8,586 bases of DNA from JASHVB01 sp049522565 (lineage in GTDB: Bacteria > Pseudomonadota > Alphaproteobacteria > Acetobacterales > Acetobacteraceae). A program made the translations under genes and the position numbers. The stretch covers positions 1-8,586 of the forward strand of contig JBEKNT010000295.1 of assembly GCA_049522565.1 (NCBI GenBank). The letters are read 5' to 3'. Under the pieces are notes generated by a model. The model was not told the origin of the DNA. It ran no database searches and saw only the letters and a list, made by a program, of their open reading frames with translations. Shown here piece by piece: positions 1 through 7,154 of this stretch. Each line of letters begins with the position of its first letter. Position 1 is the first letter of the stretch.

Positions 1-1260
1 CGCGGCGGTGGAGGCGTTGCCGATTTGCAGCGTGCCGCCGCCTTCCGCCACCTCGAAGAACAGGTCGGTGCCGACATAGCTGCCGGTCAGCACCACTGGA
101 TCGCCCACGACCAGCGTCACGCCGCCTTTGTTGGCGCTGAGGCCGGTGACCGTGCCGATGTTGTTGGCCGTGCCGTTCAACCCGATGGCACCGCTCGAGG
201 CTGTGGCATCGAACGTGGTGGCGATGATCGTGCCGGTGCCCGCCTCGGCTATCCCCAGGGCGGAGGTCAGGTCCACCGACCCGCCATTCAGCCAGGCCGT
301 GCCGGTCATCCCGATGCCGCCGGCGCTGCTGGTCAGGCTCAGCGAACCCGTGGTGGCGAGCAGTGACCCGCCGCTGCCGATGCCGATGGTGCCGGCGTTG
401 ATCGTCACGTTGCCGCCGCTGACCGAGCCGACCGCCAGGATGCTGCCGGTGTCGTTCAACTGAAAATCGCCGGTGCTGACGACGAAACCGCCCAGCGTGC
501 CGATGGTGTTGGTATTGCTCAGCAGGGCGGCCGTGGCGCCGGCGCTGCCGGTCAGGACCGTAGCGATGATCGACCCGTTCGGCTCGGTGATCCCGCCCGC
601 GCCGCTCAGTGCCACCGTGCCGGCGTTCAGCACCGCGACCGTGCCGGTGGCGCCGATCGCCAGGGCGCCCGCCGTCGTGGTCAGGGATAGCGCCCCCGTG
701 CCGCCATTGACCGTGCCCAGCACCGTCAACGCCTGGCCATTCGTCAGCGAGAGGCCGCCAGCCCCGGAATTCGTCGAACTCCCCAGGCCCGACACCATGT
801 TGGTCTTGCCCAGCGCCGCCCCGCCGGAGGAGGTCAGGCTCAGCGTGCCGCCGGTGATGATCCCGCCGGTCTGGCTGATCGTTGAGGTGCCCGCCGTGAG
901 GATGATCGTGTCGCCGGCCGCCGTCCCGCCCGTGACGTTCTGCGTCAGCGCCAGGCCGACGCCTTGCAGCGCCACGTTGGTGCTCGCCGTCACCCCGGCT
1001 GTGCTCGTCAGGCTGTTGGTGCCGTCGGTTACGCCGAAGCTGTCAACCTGAAGGGTGCTGCTGACGTCGTTGAGCGCGAAGCTGCCGTTCGAGGCGGTGC
1101 CGACCACCAGACCCGGCGTCGCGGTGCCGCTGCTGTTGCCGATCCGGTTGGTCGCCACGTTGAGCGTGACCGACTTCGCCGCCAGGGCCTCGACCCCCGA
1201 GGCAAAGATCGTCCCCGTGCTGGTCTGGGTGATGTTCCCCGCGGTTGACTGCAAACCAAC
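1..1260 (-). repeat. Degenerate ~96-118-residue protein repeats within the TpsA-like gene
   Basis: The distal part of the exoprotein repeats a loose pattern: G-x-I-[TSA]-[QE]...G-x-I-x-A, then N-x-I-G, then a G-x-F-x-L-[NX]-D segment and a short L-x-V strand. The anchor isoleucines fall at residues 924, 1042, 1138 and 1251, giving spacings of 118, 96 and 113. Clear matching pieces are ITQTSTGTIFA, ITEPNGSIIA and IAEAGTGTIIA, followed by NRIG, NTIG and NNIG, and by GSFALND and GDFQLND. Weaker relatives start at residues 569 (GVSQDATNG) and 781 (TVTQTTG). The repeats are conserved as protein only; I see no long identical DNA repeats. A right-handed beta-helix is the likely fold, by analogy with the family. 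Confidence 0.6.
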
Positions 1261-4002
1261 CTGACCGGGCGTGGCACCCAGCGTCGTCGCACCGCCGTTG
1301 GCGTTGACCGGCTGGTTCAGCGTCAGGTCGCCACTGCTCGTGCTCAGGATGATGCTGCCGGTGCTGCCGGTCTTGCCGGCCACCGTGACCCCGGCCAACG
1401 CCCCGGATTGCGTACTCAAGGTGAAGAGGGATGAACTCGCGAGGCCGGTCGTGCCGTTCACCGAGACGCCAAGCTGCTGCGACGGCAATGCGCCGACCGA
1501 CAGCGCGGCGCTGTTGAAATACGTGAACGTGCCGCTGCCGCCACTGCTCAGCCCGGTGATCGCACCGGCCGTGTTGGCCCCGGCCAGCATCACCGAACCG
1601 GCGGCAATCGCCCCCAACGTGCCGTTGTTGAAGGTCAGCGTCTTGCCGGTCGTCTGGGTGACGGTCCCGCCGGTCGCGTCGGCCACCAGCAGCAGCGCCG
1701 GGACATTGCTCGAGTTCAGATTGATCGACGTGGCGATGTTGATGTTGCTGCTCACCGACGGATCGCCGATTTGCAACATCCCCGCCACAACGGTGGTCAG
1801 GTCGGGATTCCGCAATCCCAGCGTCCCCGTCGAACTCACCGCACCCAACGCGATCGGGTCCGCCTTGGTCGCCGGCGTGAGCACGACCGTGCCGGTGCCG
1901 GCGTTGAGCTGCCCGCTGAGGCTCATCGAGTCGGCGACGACCACGATGTTGGCATTCTTGGTCTGGATATTGTTCGTATTGGTGAAGCCGCTGCCCGCCG
2001 CTACCGCGATGTCGATCTCGCCGCCGCCGCCGTCAACGGTACTGTTGACCGTCACGCTGCCTGACGTCGTCGTGGACAGGGCAATCGAGCCGCCACCGGT
2101 CTTTATGCCGTTCAGGCCGCCGGCGCTGCCGATGGTCAGCGCGTTGGAATCATTGCGGAACTGAAAATTGTTGCCGCTGCCATTCACCAGGGCCGCAAGC
2201 GTCGTCACGTCGTTCGCCGCCAGCAGGGTCACCGCGCCTGTCGCGGTTATCCCGAGATTGGCGACGGAAATCGCCCCGTTCGTGGCGTCCTGGCTCACTC
2301 CGGCGCCGGCCGTCAGGCTCAGCGTGGCGCCGGAATTGGTTGCGGAGATCGGCGCATCGATGATGATGTTGTTCGCCGCCTTCATCGTCAGCGTCGCGGC
2401 GGTGGTCCAGGCGAGCGTTGCTCCGGTATCGACCGTGATGTCGCCGTTCGCCGATCCGGTCGTGCCCTGGGTCGTCAGGACGACATCGGTCCCGCCGTTG
2501 AGCTGACCGTCGATGGTGGCGTTGCTGATCTGCGCCCCGGCCTTGTTCGGGGTGACCGTGAACGGATTAGCGGGGGGGTCGGTGACGTTGGTGTCCGTGC
2601 TTCCGTTCACCACGTCGAGGTTGAGCGGGTCGAGCAACCAGGTGCCGGCCGCGCCGTTCGGTGCGCTGGCGTTGATGGTCGCGCTGCTGCCGATGGCGAG
2701 CGACGGTCCCGAGGTCTCGATAAACCCGCCATCCCCGCCCTGCGGCCCGCCCTTGGCGGTAATCACCCCGTTCACCGTGGTAGTGCCGCCCGACAGCACG
2801 GTCACCCGCCCGCCATCGCCCTTCTTCGTGGCATTCGCCGCGATCGTCGCGCCCTTTTGCACGCTGACATTCGCCGCGGTCTGCGTCGCGGTGACGCTCG
2901 GCCCGCCGGCGGCCCGCTGCAACGTCGTGCCGATCGCCACCACGCCGCCGCCGGCCTGGCCGGACGCATTGATCCGCGCGCTGGATGCGACCGACACGTT
3001 GCCGGTGGCGTTGACCGCGATCGCACCGCCCATCGTGCCGGGCGCCGTGCCCGCCGCATCCAACTGCCCCACCACGGTGACCGAGCCGCCGACCGCGTTC
3101 AGCGTGACCGTGCCGGACTGGCTGCCGACGCTGTTCGCCCGGATCTTGCCGCCCGCGTTCACCAGCGACTGCACCAGCCCGTCCGCCACCGTCGCGGTCA
3201 ACTGCACCGTGCCGCCATCCGCCACGATCAGCCCGCGGTTGGTCACCAGCGCCAGCGCCCCGTTCGGCGCCTGCACCACCTGCCCGGTGACGTCGATCGA
3301 CAGCATGCCGTCGCCGTACAGGTCGAGCGTCGCCTTGGTCGCGCCGCCCGCCAGCACCACCGTCCCGAGCCGCGCCGTTATCACGCCCGAATTGACCACC
3401 TGCGGCGCCACCAGTGCCGCCAGCCCGGCCTGCTTGATGGTGATCTGGCCCTGGTTCACCACCACCGCGTTGGCGTGCGCCGCCTGGTCCAGCGCCAACT
3501 GCCCGCCATTGATGAACGCCTGCGTCGCCGCGTCGCCGCTCGCCGCCGCCGTCACCATCAGCCCGGCGGTGTTGACCTGCGAGCCCTTGTAGAAAATGAC
3601 GCCCGACTGGTTCTCGATGATGATCTGGCCGTTGGCGTCGATCTTGCCGGCGATCTGCGACGGATCGCCTCCCACCACCCGGTTCAGCATGACCGCGCTG
3701 GGGCCCGGCTGAACGAACTGCACCTGCGCCTGGCTGCCGACACTGAAGCTCTGGTAGTCCGCCGCGCCGCGCTGCACCGTCTCGGTGACGGTCAGCTTGT
3801 TGCCGCTGGTGCTGGCCGAGACGCCGGGGCTGCGCGCAACGAAGCCGGTCGGCAAGGTATTCGGCGCCGGCTGCCCCGCCGCCGGCAGCGCCACCACCAT
3901 CGTAACGGTGGCGCACAGCGCCGTGCTGACCAGCAGCGCCGCGCGCCGCCGTCGCACGACTCCCAGCAGCTTCACGTTCGCCCTGCGCCGCGGCTTAGCC
4001 AT
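1..4002 (-). CDS. TpsA-type filamentous haemagglutinin-like exoprotein, C-terminus beyond the window
   Basis: Secreted partner of a two-partner secretion pair, probably a surface adhesin or biofilm protein. I read the minus strand in frame: there is no stop in 1,334 codons, so the gene is cut only by the left window edge. The start is fixed, because an in-frame TAA (4011-4009) lies two codons before the ATG. Residues 1-43 form a signal peptide: basic RRRR at 17-20, hydrophobic stretch 21-39, likely cleavage near AAG|Q. Residues about 44-300 are the secretion domain, with YQSF (83-86), LNRVVGGDPSQIAG (106-119), ANGQ (123-126) and NQSGVIF (131-137). GGFIETSG (425-432) and GTWLLDP (453-459) are typical of HMW/FHA-like exoproteins. 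From about 550 on there are degenerate Gly/Thr/Ser/Ala-rich beta repeats. The only cysteine in view is C30 in the signal peptide, and tryptophans are rare (455, 552, 1237). It follows the transporter gene by 53 bp. The family call is firm; the biological target is unknown. Confidence 0.93.
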   Translation of the reverse strand, partial: MAKPRRRANVKLLGVVRRRRAALLVSTALCATVTMVVALPAAGQPAPNTLPTGFVARSPGVSASTSGNKLTVTETVQRGAADYQSFSVGSQAQVQFVQPGPSAVMLNRVVGGDPSQIAGKIDANGQIIIENQSGVIFYKGSQVNTAGLMVTAAASGDAATQAFINGGQLALDQAAHANAVVVNQGQITIKQAGLAALVAPQVVNSGVITARLGTVVLAGGATKATLDLYGDGMLSIDVTGQVVQAPNGALALVTNRGLIVADGGTVQLTATVADGLVQSLVNAGGKIRANSVGSQSGTVTLNAVGGSVTVVGQLDAAGTAPGTMGGAIAVNATGNVSVASSARINASGQAGGGVVAIGTTLQRAAGGPSVTATQTAANVSVQKGATIAANATKKGDGGRVTVLSGGTTTVNGVITAKGGPQGGDGGFIETSGPSLAIGSSATINASAPNGAAGTWLLDPLNLDVVNGSTDTNVTDPPANPFTVTPNKAGAQISNATIDGQLNGGTDVVLTTQGTTGSANGDITVDTGATLAWTTAATLTMKAANNIIIDAPISATNSGATLSLTAGAGVSQDATNGAISVANLGITATGAVTLLAANDVTTLAALVNGSGNNFQFRNDSNALTIGSAGGLNGIKTGGGSIALSTTTSGSVTVNSTVDGGGGEIDIAVAAGSGFTNTNNIQTKNANIVVVADSMSLSGQLNAGTGTVVLTPATKADPIALGAVSSTGTLGLRNPDLTTVVAGMLQIGDPSVSSNINIATSINLNSSNVPALLLVADATGGTVTQTTGKTLTFNNGTLGAIAAGSVMLAGANTAGAITGLSSGGSGTFTYFNSAALSVGALPSQQLGVSVNGTTGLASSSLFTLSTQSGALAGVTVAGKTGSTGSIILSTSSGDLTLNQPVNANGGATTLGATPGQVGLQSTAGNITQTSTGTIFASGVEALAAKSVTLNVATNRIGNSSGTATPGLVVGTASNGSFALNDVSSTLQVDSFGVTDGTNSLTSTAGVTASTNVALQGVGLALTQNVTGGTAAGDTIILTAGTSTISQTGGIITGGTLSLTSSGGAALGKTNMVSGLGSSTNSGAGGLSLTNGQALTVLGTVNGGTGALSLTTTAGALAIGATGTVAVLNAGTVALSGAGGITEPNGSIIATVLTGSAGATAALLSNTNTIGTLGGFVVSTGDFQLNDTGSILAVGSVSGGNVTINAGTIGIGSGGSLLATTGSLSLTSSAGGIGMTGTAWLNGGSVDLTSALGIAEAGTGTIIATTFDATASSGAIGLNGTANNIGTVTGLSANKGGVTLVVGDPVVLTGSYVGTDLFFEVAEGGGTLQIGNASTAA

Positions 4003-4011
4003 CGTCTCTTA

Positions 4012-4016
4012 CCCCC
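4012..4016 (-). promoter_or_regulatory. Possible ribosome binding site for the TpsA-like gene
   Basis: On the minus strand a GGGGG run sits 9 bases before the ATG at 4002, followed by TAAGAGA. The match to the anti-Shine-Dalgarno is only moderate. The start does not depend on it, because the in-frame TAA immediately upstream leaves this ATG as the first possible one. Confidence 0.45.
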
Positions 4017-4025
4017 GTCGTCCGT

Positions 4026-4042
4026 GCCGCCGTTGCGGCGGC
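4026..4042 (-). other. Short GC hairpin in the TpsB-TpsA gap
   Basis: A perfect 7-bp inverted repeat (GCCGCCG / CGGCGGC) with a 3-base loop lies between the transporter stop and the exoprotein start, 24 bases before the latter. No T-run follows it in the direction of transcription, so it is not a standard intrinsic terminator. It could stabilise or process the joint mRNA or slow read-through, or be a by-product of GC-rich sequence. Function is inferred only. Confidence 0.35.
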
Positions 4043-4055
4043 CGGCGTGTCGTTC

Positions 4056-5870
4056 TCAGAAGTGACCCAGTACGTGCCAGTACAAGCCGATCCCGTTCAG
4101 GGCCCCGACATTGCCGGCCCCGCCCGTTGGATAAAGGTTGAACCGGTCCAGCGCCTCGAAATCCACCTCGGTGTAGCGCGTCACCTGCAAGCGCACGCCG
4201 CCGCCCGCCGAGTTGACCACGTGTCCAAGATCCGTCGACAGGTTCTGCCAGACCTCGCCCCAGTCGTAGAACAGGTAGAACTGCGTGGAGACCTCCGGCG
4301 ACAGCCCCCACATCGACAGGTTCGTGCCGGTGTTGAATTGCAGCTCGACGGTTGCCGCCAGTGCCTTGTCGCCGGGGATCTGCCCGGAATAGTAGCCGCG
4401 GGTGTATTGCGAGCCGCCGAGGTAGAATTGTTCCGCCGGCGGCAGGATGTTGTCGCTCCATTGCCCGGCCAGCAATCCCATCAGGGCGACGCTGCTGCCT
4501 TCAAACGGCGTGAACAGCGTCTGCGTCCGGGAGACCTGGAAGTTCATCTTGAAGAAGTCGCTGCGCTCGCCCTGCCGCGCGGCGTACTGCGCCGTGCCGT
4601 TGGTTTCCGCGCCCAGGATCCGCAGGCCCTGCGACAGCCGCACCGACACCACATTGTTCGCCGGCCGAGGGGCGCCGAGCCACAGGTCCGACATCGCGTA
4701 GTCTTCGCCCAGCCGCAGCACGCGCAGCGAATCGTAGCTCGCGGTGGCCAGCGGCACCCCGTCGCGCACGTTGGATTCCAGCGCGTCGAACGAGGTATAG
4801 ACGTTCAGCGTCTGCTGCCGCGACCGGATGACCGGGTAGGTCAGCACGACGCCCGCGACGTTGGTGGTGCCGTGGTAGTTCTCCTCGGCGAGCCCGCTGG
4901 TGCCGCCGCCCTCCGGCACCGCATTGCCGTGCCCGGCATACAGCCGCAGCTTCAGCCCCGAACCGCCGAGGAACATCTCTTCGGCGATCTGGCCGAAATT
5001 CTGGCTGTTGGGAAAGGTGTGATAGAAGGTGCCCTCGGTCTTCTCGCCCAGTTCGGTGAAGCTGTTGAAGTCCAGCACCCCGAGGCCCTCGATCGGACCG
5101 GTCTGCACGAACGCGCGGTTGTCGAAACTGGCCAGGCCGGACACCGCCTGGCGGCTCACCTGCGCAATGAGGTTGAGCGCCCCGGGATCGTCCGCCGAGG
5201 GCTGCAATATGGCGTGCAGCGTCACCCCGGGCACGTCCTGCGCCAGCAGCAGGTAGCGCTCCAAGGTGACCGAATCGATCGGCGTCACCTGGGTCAGCCG
5301 ATTCAGGAAGCGCAGCACCTGCACGCCGGCCGGGCCGATGTCGCCATCCAGCTTGACGCTGGCGATCCGCCCCTCGGTGATGACGAAACGCAGGTGGGCG
5401 CCGGCGTCCAGGTTGGCGGAGACGGTGCTGAGCACATAGCCGGCGGACCGGTAGTATTGCAGGATCGCCTGCCGCGCCGCGTCGATCTTCGGCAGCGGCA
5501 CCGCCGGACCGGTGAGGTCCTGGGTGAAGCGCGCGATGTCGGCGGTCGGGAAAGCGGTGACGCCGTCCACCGAGACGTCGGCAACCCGCACGGTGCGGTT
5601 GGGCACCTCGCCGCCGGGTGGCGGCAGGGCCGGCAACGCCGTGCCGGGCGCACTGGCCGGCGGCGCCGGCGGCAGCGCGCGCGGTATCGGCGAGCCTTCC
5701 GGCACCTGGCGCAGGTTCGCCGGGGCTTGCGCCATCGCGGGCGCCGCCACGCAGGCTACGCCCAACACCATACTGACTGTCGCGATGCGTCGCACCCAGG
5801 CCGGTGCGTTGCGCCCAGCATCCGCCAACCGCCGGCCGGACAGCCGGGCTTCCCCCCAAAACTGCACCAT
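4056..5870 (-). CDS. TpsB-family outer-membrane transporter (ShlB/FhaC/HecB type) for the downstream exoprotein
   Basis: Outer-membrane half of a two-partner secretion system. It should bind the secretion domain of the adjacent exoprotein in the periplasm and export the chain through its barrel. I chose the ATG at 5870 (604 aa) over the longest frame, which opens at 6008, because AGGGGCGGA directly precedes it and the longer version would bury the signal peptide about 90 residues in. Signal peptide about 1-47: VRR, hydrophobic core, AMA|Q cleavage. Proline-rich linker about 61-92. POTRA 1 about 93-168 (VRVADVSVDGV to FVITEGR). POTRA 2 about 169-245. Sixteen-strand-type barrel about 250-604, with the Omp85 lumen-loop signature YTRGY at 489-493 in GGSQYTRGYYSGQIPGD. 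The protein ends in Phe (HVLGHF), as expected for Bam-dependent barrels. Length fits the family (about 550-600). A GTG at 5795 would give a shorter 22-residue signal peptide but has no good ribosome binding site. It is the first gene of the pair. Confidence 0.94.
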   Translation of the reverse strand: MVQFWGEARLSGRRLADAGRNAPAWVRRIATVSMVLGVACVAAPAMAQAPANLRQVPEGSPIPRALPPAPPASAPGTALPALPPPGGEVPNRTVRVADVSVDGVTAFPTADIARFTQDLTGPAVPLPKIDAARQAILQYYRSAGYVLSTVSANLDAGAHLRFVITEGRIASVKLDGDIGPAGVQVLRFLNRLTQVTPIDSVTLERYLLLAQDVPGVTLHAILQPSADDPGALNLIAQVSRQAVSGLASFDNRAFVQTGPIEGLGVLDFNSFTELGEKTEGTFYHTFPNSQNFGQIAEEMFLGGSGLKLRLYAGHGNAVPEGGGTSGLAEENYHGTTNVAGVVLTYPVIRSRQQTLNVYTSFDALESNVRDGVPLATASYDSLRVLRLGEDYAMSDLWLGAPRPANNVVSVRLSQGLRILGAETNGTAQYAARQGERSDFFKMNFQVSRTQTLFTPFEGSSVALMGLLAGQWSDNILPPAEQFYLGGSQYTRGYYSGQIPGDKALAATVELQFNTGTNLSMWGLSPEVSTQFYLFYDWGEVWQNLSTDLGHVVNSAGGGVRLQVTRYTEVDFEALDRFNLYPTGGAGNVGALNGIGLYWHVLGHF

Positions 5871-5879
5871 TCCGCCCCT
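5871..5879 (-). promoter_or_regulatory. Ribosome binding site that supports the TpsB start at 5870
   Basis: On the minus strand AGGGGCGGA abuts the ATG at 5870, with AGGGG ending 4 bases before it. Neither the ATG at 6008 nor the one at 5927 has a position in the gene compatible with a normal-length signal peptide, so this site decides the start. Confidence 0.55.
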
Positions 5880-5906
5880 GCTCTGCGCGATCCGCGACCG
5901 CCATCT

Positions 5907-5948
5907 GGGACAGCTATCCCGAGTCATTCCGAATACGTCAATAGTCAA
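5907..5948 (-). promoter_or_regulatory. Candidate promoter of the tpsB-tpsA pair with overlapping palindrome
   Basis: Minus strand: two TTGAC boxes stand 7 bases apart (5948-5944 and 5941-5937). TTGACG at 5941-5936 is followed after 17 bases by GATAGC (5918-5913), a 3-of-6 match to the -10 box. The -10 sits inside a near-perfect 14-bp palindrome, GGGATAGCTGTCCC (5907-5920, 6 of 7 pairs). Transcription would begin near 5906, about 36 bases before the chosen ATG at 5870, and would exclude the starts at 5927 and 6008. The palindrome could be an operator. Both calls are by eye and weak. Confidence 0.3.
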
Positions 5949-6100
5949 AGCTGAATATGCCACCCGGATGCGGCCGGGGAAAGAACAATCTCGCCGCCTG
6001 AGCGACACGCCGCCGTCGCATGTTTTTAAATCGAGACCGGACCGAAGTCGCTACGGTTGACTCGTCGCGGCATCGGCGTCCAGTGGAGACCGGTTTCGCA

Positions 6101-6106
6101 GGGAGG
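6101..6106 (+). promoter_or_regulatory. Strong ribosome binding site fixing the aldo-keto reductase start
   Basis: GGGAGG ends 6 bases before the ATG at 6113. It selects this ATG over an in-frame upstream ATG at 6020, whose added 31 residues have no similarity to the family N-terminus. Confidence 0.8.
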
Positions 6107-6112
6107 TGTCGA

Positions 6113-7117
6113 ATGCCTGAATGGGAAAAGCGTCGCGTCGGCAGAACGGACCTGGCGGTGACATGTCTCGGCCTGGGCACCGCCACGATGGGCGGCAGCC
6201 GCATTCCGGTCACGCGCGAGGCAAGCGAGGCGATGGTGCGCGCCGCGTGGGATGCCGGCGTGCGCTATGTCGATACCGCACCGTTCTACGGCGTCGGCGC
6301 GGCCGAACGCCGGGTTGGCGATGCGCTGCGTGATCAACCGCGCGACGCATGGGTGATGTCCACCAAGGTGGGGCGGCTGTTGCAGCCGCAGCGCCGGCCG
6401 CGGGCTGCCACCGACGGCAGGCTGGCGCCGATGCCGTTCGAAGTGGCGTACGACTACACCTATGACGGCATCATGCGATCGGTGGAGGATTCCTACCAGC
6501 GCCTCGGCTTGGCGAAGCTCGATATCCTGTTCGTGCATGACATCGGCGTTTATCAGCATGGCGCCGAGGGCAACCCGCCGCACATGCGCGCGCTGCGCGA
6601 CAGCGGCTATCGCGCGTTGCAGGCACTCAAGGCCGACGGCACGGCGAGCGCGATCGGCATTGGCGTGAACGAGAAGGCGGTGCTGATCGAGGCGTTGGGC
6701 TTCGCCGACTGGGACGTGTTCCTGCTGGCCGGGCGCTACACGCTGCTGGAGCAGGATCCAGTGGACGATCTGCTGCCGATGTGCGTGACGCGGGGGACGT
6801 CGATCGTGGTCGGTGGGCCGCTGAACTCCGGCATCCTGGCCGGGCGCGAGACGTGGAACTACGCCGCCGCGCCGCCGCAGGTGGTCGAGCGGGTGAAGCG
6901 AATCGAGGCAGTGTGCGATGCGCACAAGGTGCCGCTGGCGGCCGCCGCGCTGCAATTCCCGCTGGCGCATCCGGCGGTCTGCGCGATCATTCCGGGGCCG
7001 CGCAATGCGGCGGAATTCGCGGCGAATGTGAAGCTGCTGGAGATGAAGCTTCCGCCGGGCTTGTGGGGTGATCTGCGCACGGCAGGGCTGCTGCATCCCG
7101 AGGCGCCGACGCCATGA
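6113..7117 (+). CDS. Aldo-keto reductase, L-fucose / D-threo-aldose 1-dehydrogenase group
   Basis: Predicted cytoplasmic NAD(P)-dependent sugar dehydrogenase of 334 aa. Family members oxidise L-fucose, D-arabinose and related aldoses at C1 to the lactone, and one branch contains pyridoxal 4-dehydrogenase. The TIM-barrel aldo-keto reductase tetrad is complete: Asp54 and Tyr59 (VDTAPFYGVG), Lys85 (MSTKVGRLL) and His142 (ILFVHDIG). The group's hallmarks are present: GVGAAERRVGDALR after the Tyr, YDYTYDGIMRSVEDS (113-127), GIGVNE (182-187), FLLAGRYTLLEQ (203-214), GGPLNSGIL (234-242), and the C-terminal cofactor segment IIPGPRNAAEFAANV (292-306). LAAAALQFPLAHPAV (275-289) is also typical. Length is normal for the group. 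It is convergent with sugar permease genes, which hints at joint use of one carbohydrate, but it is not in their operon. The exact substrate cannot be read from sequence. Confidence 0.92.
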   Translation: MPEWEKRRVGRTDLAVTCLGLGTATMGGSRIPVTREASEAMVRAAWDAGVRYVDTAPFYGVGAAERRVGDALRDQPRDAWVMSTKVGRLLQPQRRPRAATDGRLAPMPFEVAYDYTYDGIMRSVEDSYQRLGLAKLDILFVHDIGVYQHGAEGNPPHMRALRDSGYRALQALKADGTASAIGIGVNEKAVLIEALGFADWDVFLLAGRYTLLEQDPVDDLLPMCVTRGTSIVVGGPLNSGILAGRETWNYAAAPPQVVERVKRIEAVCDAHKVPLAAAALQFPLAHPAVCAIIPGPRNAAEFAANVKLLEMKLPPGLWGDLRTAGLLHPEAPTP

Positions 7118-7119
7118 TC

Positions 7120-7152
7120 GTCCACCTCTCCCGCTGCGCGGGAGAGGTGGAC
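7120..7152. terminator. Perfect 15-bp hairpin between convergent genes, possible bidirectional terminator or dispersed palindrome
   Basis: The arms 7120-7134 and 7138-7152 pair perfectly around a TGC loop (core TCCACCTCTCCCGC / GCGGGAGAGGTGGA). The element fills 33 of the 37 bases between the stop of the plus-strand reductase (7117) and the stop of the minus-strand permease (7155), so it can act at the 3' end of both transcripts. No T-tract follows on either strand, so intrinsic termination is not assured; protection of the 3' ends or Rho-linked ending are alternatives. From memory, the core CTCTCCCGC...GCGGGAGAG resembles a palindrome scattered through many proteobacterial genomes. Confidence 0.6.
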
Positions 7153-7154
7153 TC

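Larger units (their letters stand above)
5871..6112. other. Divergent intergenic spacer between tpsB and the aldo-keto reductase gene
   Basis: This 242-bp stretch is visibly more AT-rich than its surroundings around 5930-5965 and 6019-6032 (a TTTTTAAAT run). It should carry promoters for both flanking genes. A minus-strand candidate is listed separately. On the plus strand I see no convincing -35/-10 pair; the TTGACT at 6057-6062 lacks a good partner. No small gene with its own ribosome binding site is evident. Confidence 0.5.

Noticed and set aside
473..3592. Long plus-strand open frames antisense to the exoprotein gene (for example 1271-2164, 2168-2506, 2513-3592)
   Set aside because: They lie in one frame opposite a coding strand with strong GC bias and few codons that yield antisense stops. 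Their products are Val/Pro/Ala-rich without domains, ribosome binding sites or family resemblance.
2567..3916. Minus-strand frame of 449 codons inside the exoprotein gene
   Set aside because: It is an offset frame giving an Arg/Gly/His-rich product. The true frame, with signal peptide and secretion-domain motifs, is open over the whole region.
1..4002. Possibility that the 4-kb exoprotein gene is a frameshifted pseudogene
   Set aside because: Reading every codon of the frame from 4002 to 1 found no stop and no loss of the Gly/Thr/Ser beta-repeat character, so the visible part is intact.
4047..5954. 635-codon plus-strand open frame opposite tpsB
   Set aside because: It is the antisense of a well-recognised transporter; the product is Arg/His/Gln-rich and low in recognisable structure.
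5871..6008. 46-residue N-terminal extension of TpsB beginning at 6008
   Set aside because: It would put the signal peptide about 90 residues inside the protein and would translate the likely promoter. The ATG at 5870 has a nearby AGGGG.
6020..6112. N-terminal extension of the aldo-keto reductase beginning at 6020
   Set aside because: The GGGAGG at 6101-6106 directly serves the ATG at 6113, and the extension does not resemble the family.
6026..7096. Minus-strand open frame opposite the aldo-keto reductase
   Set aside because: The sense strand encodes a complete aldo-keto reductase with all four catalytic residues; the antisense product is His/Arg/Gln-rich with no domain.
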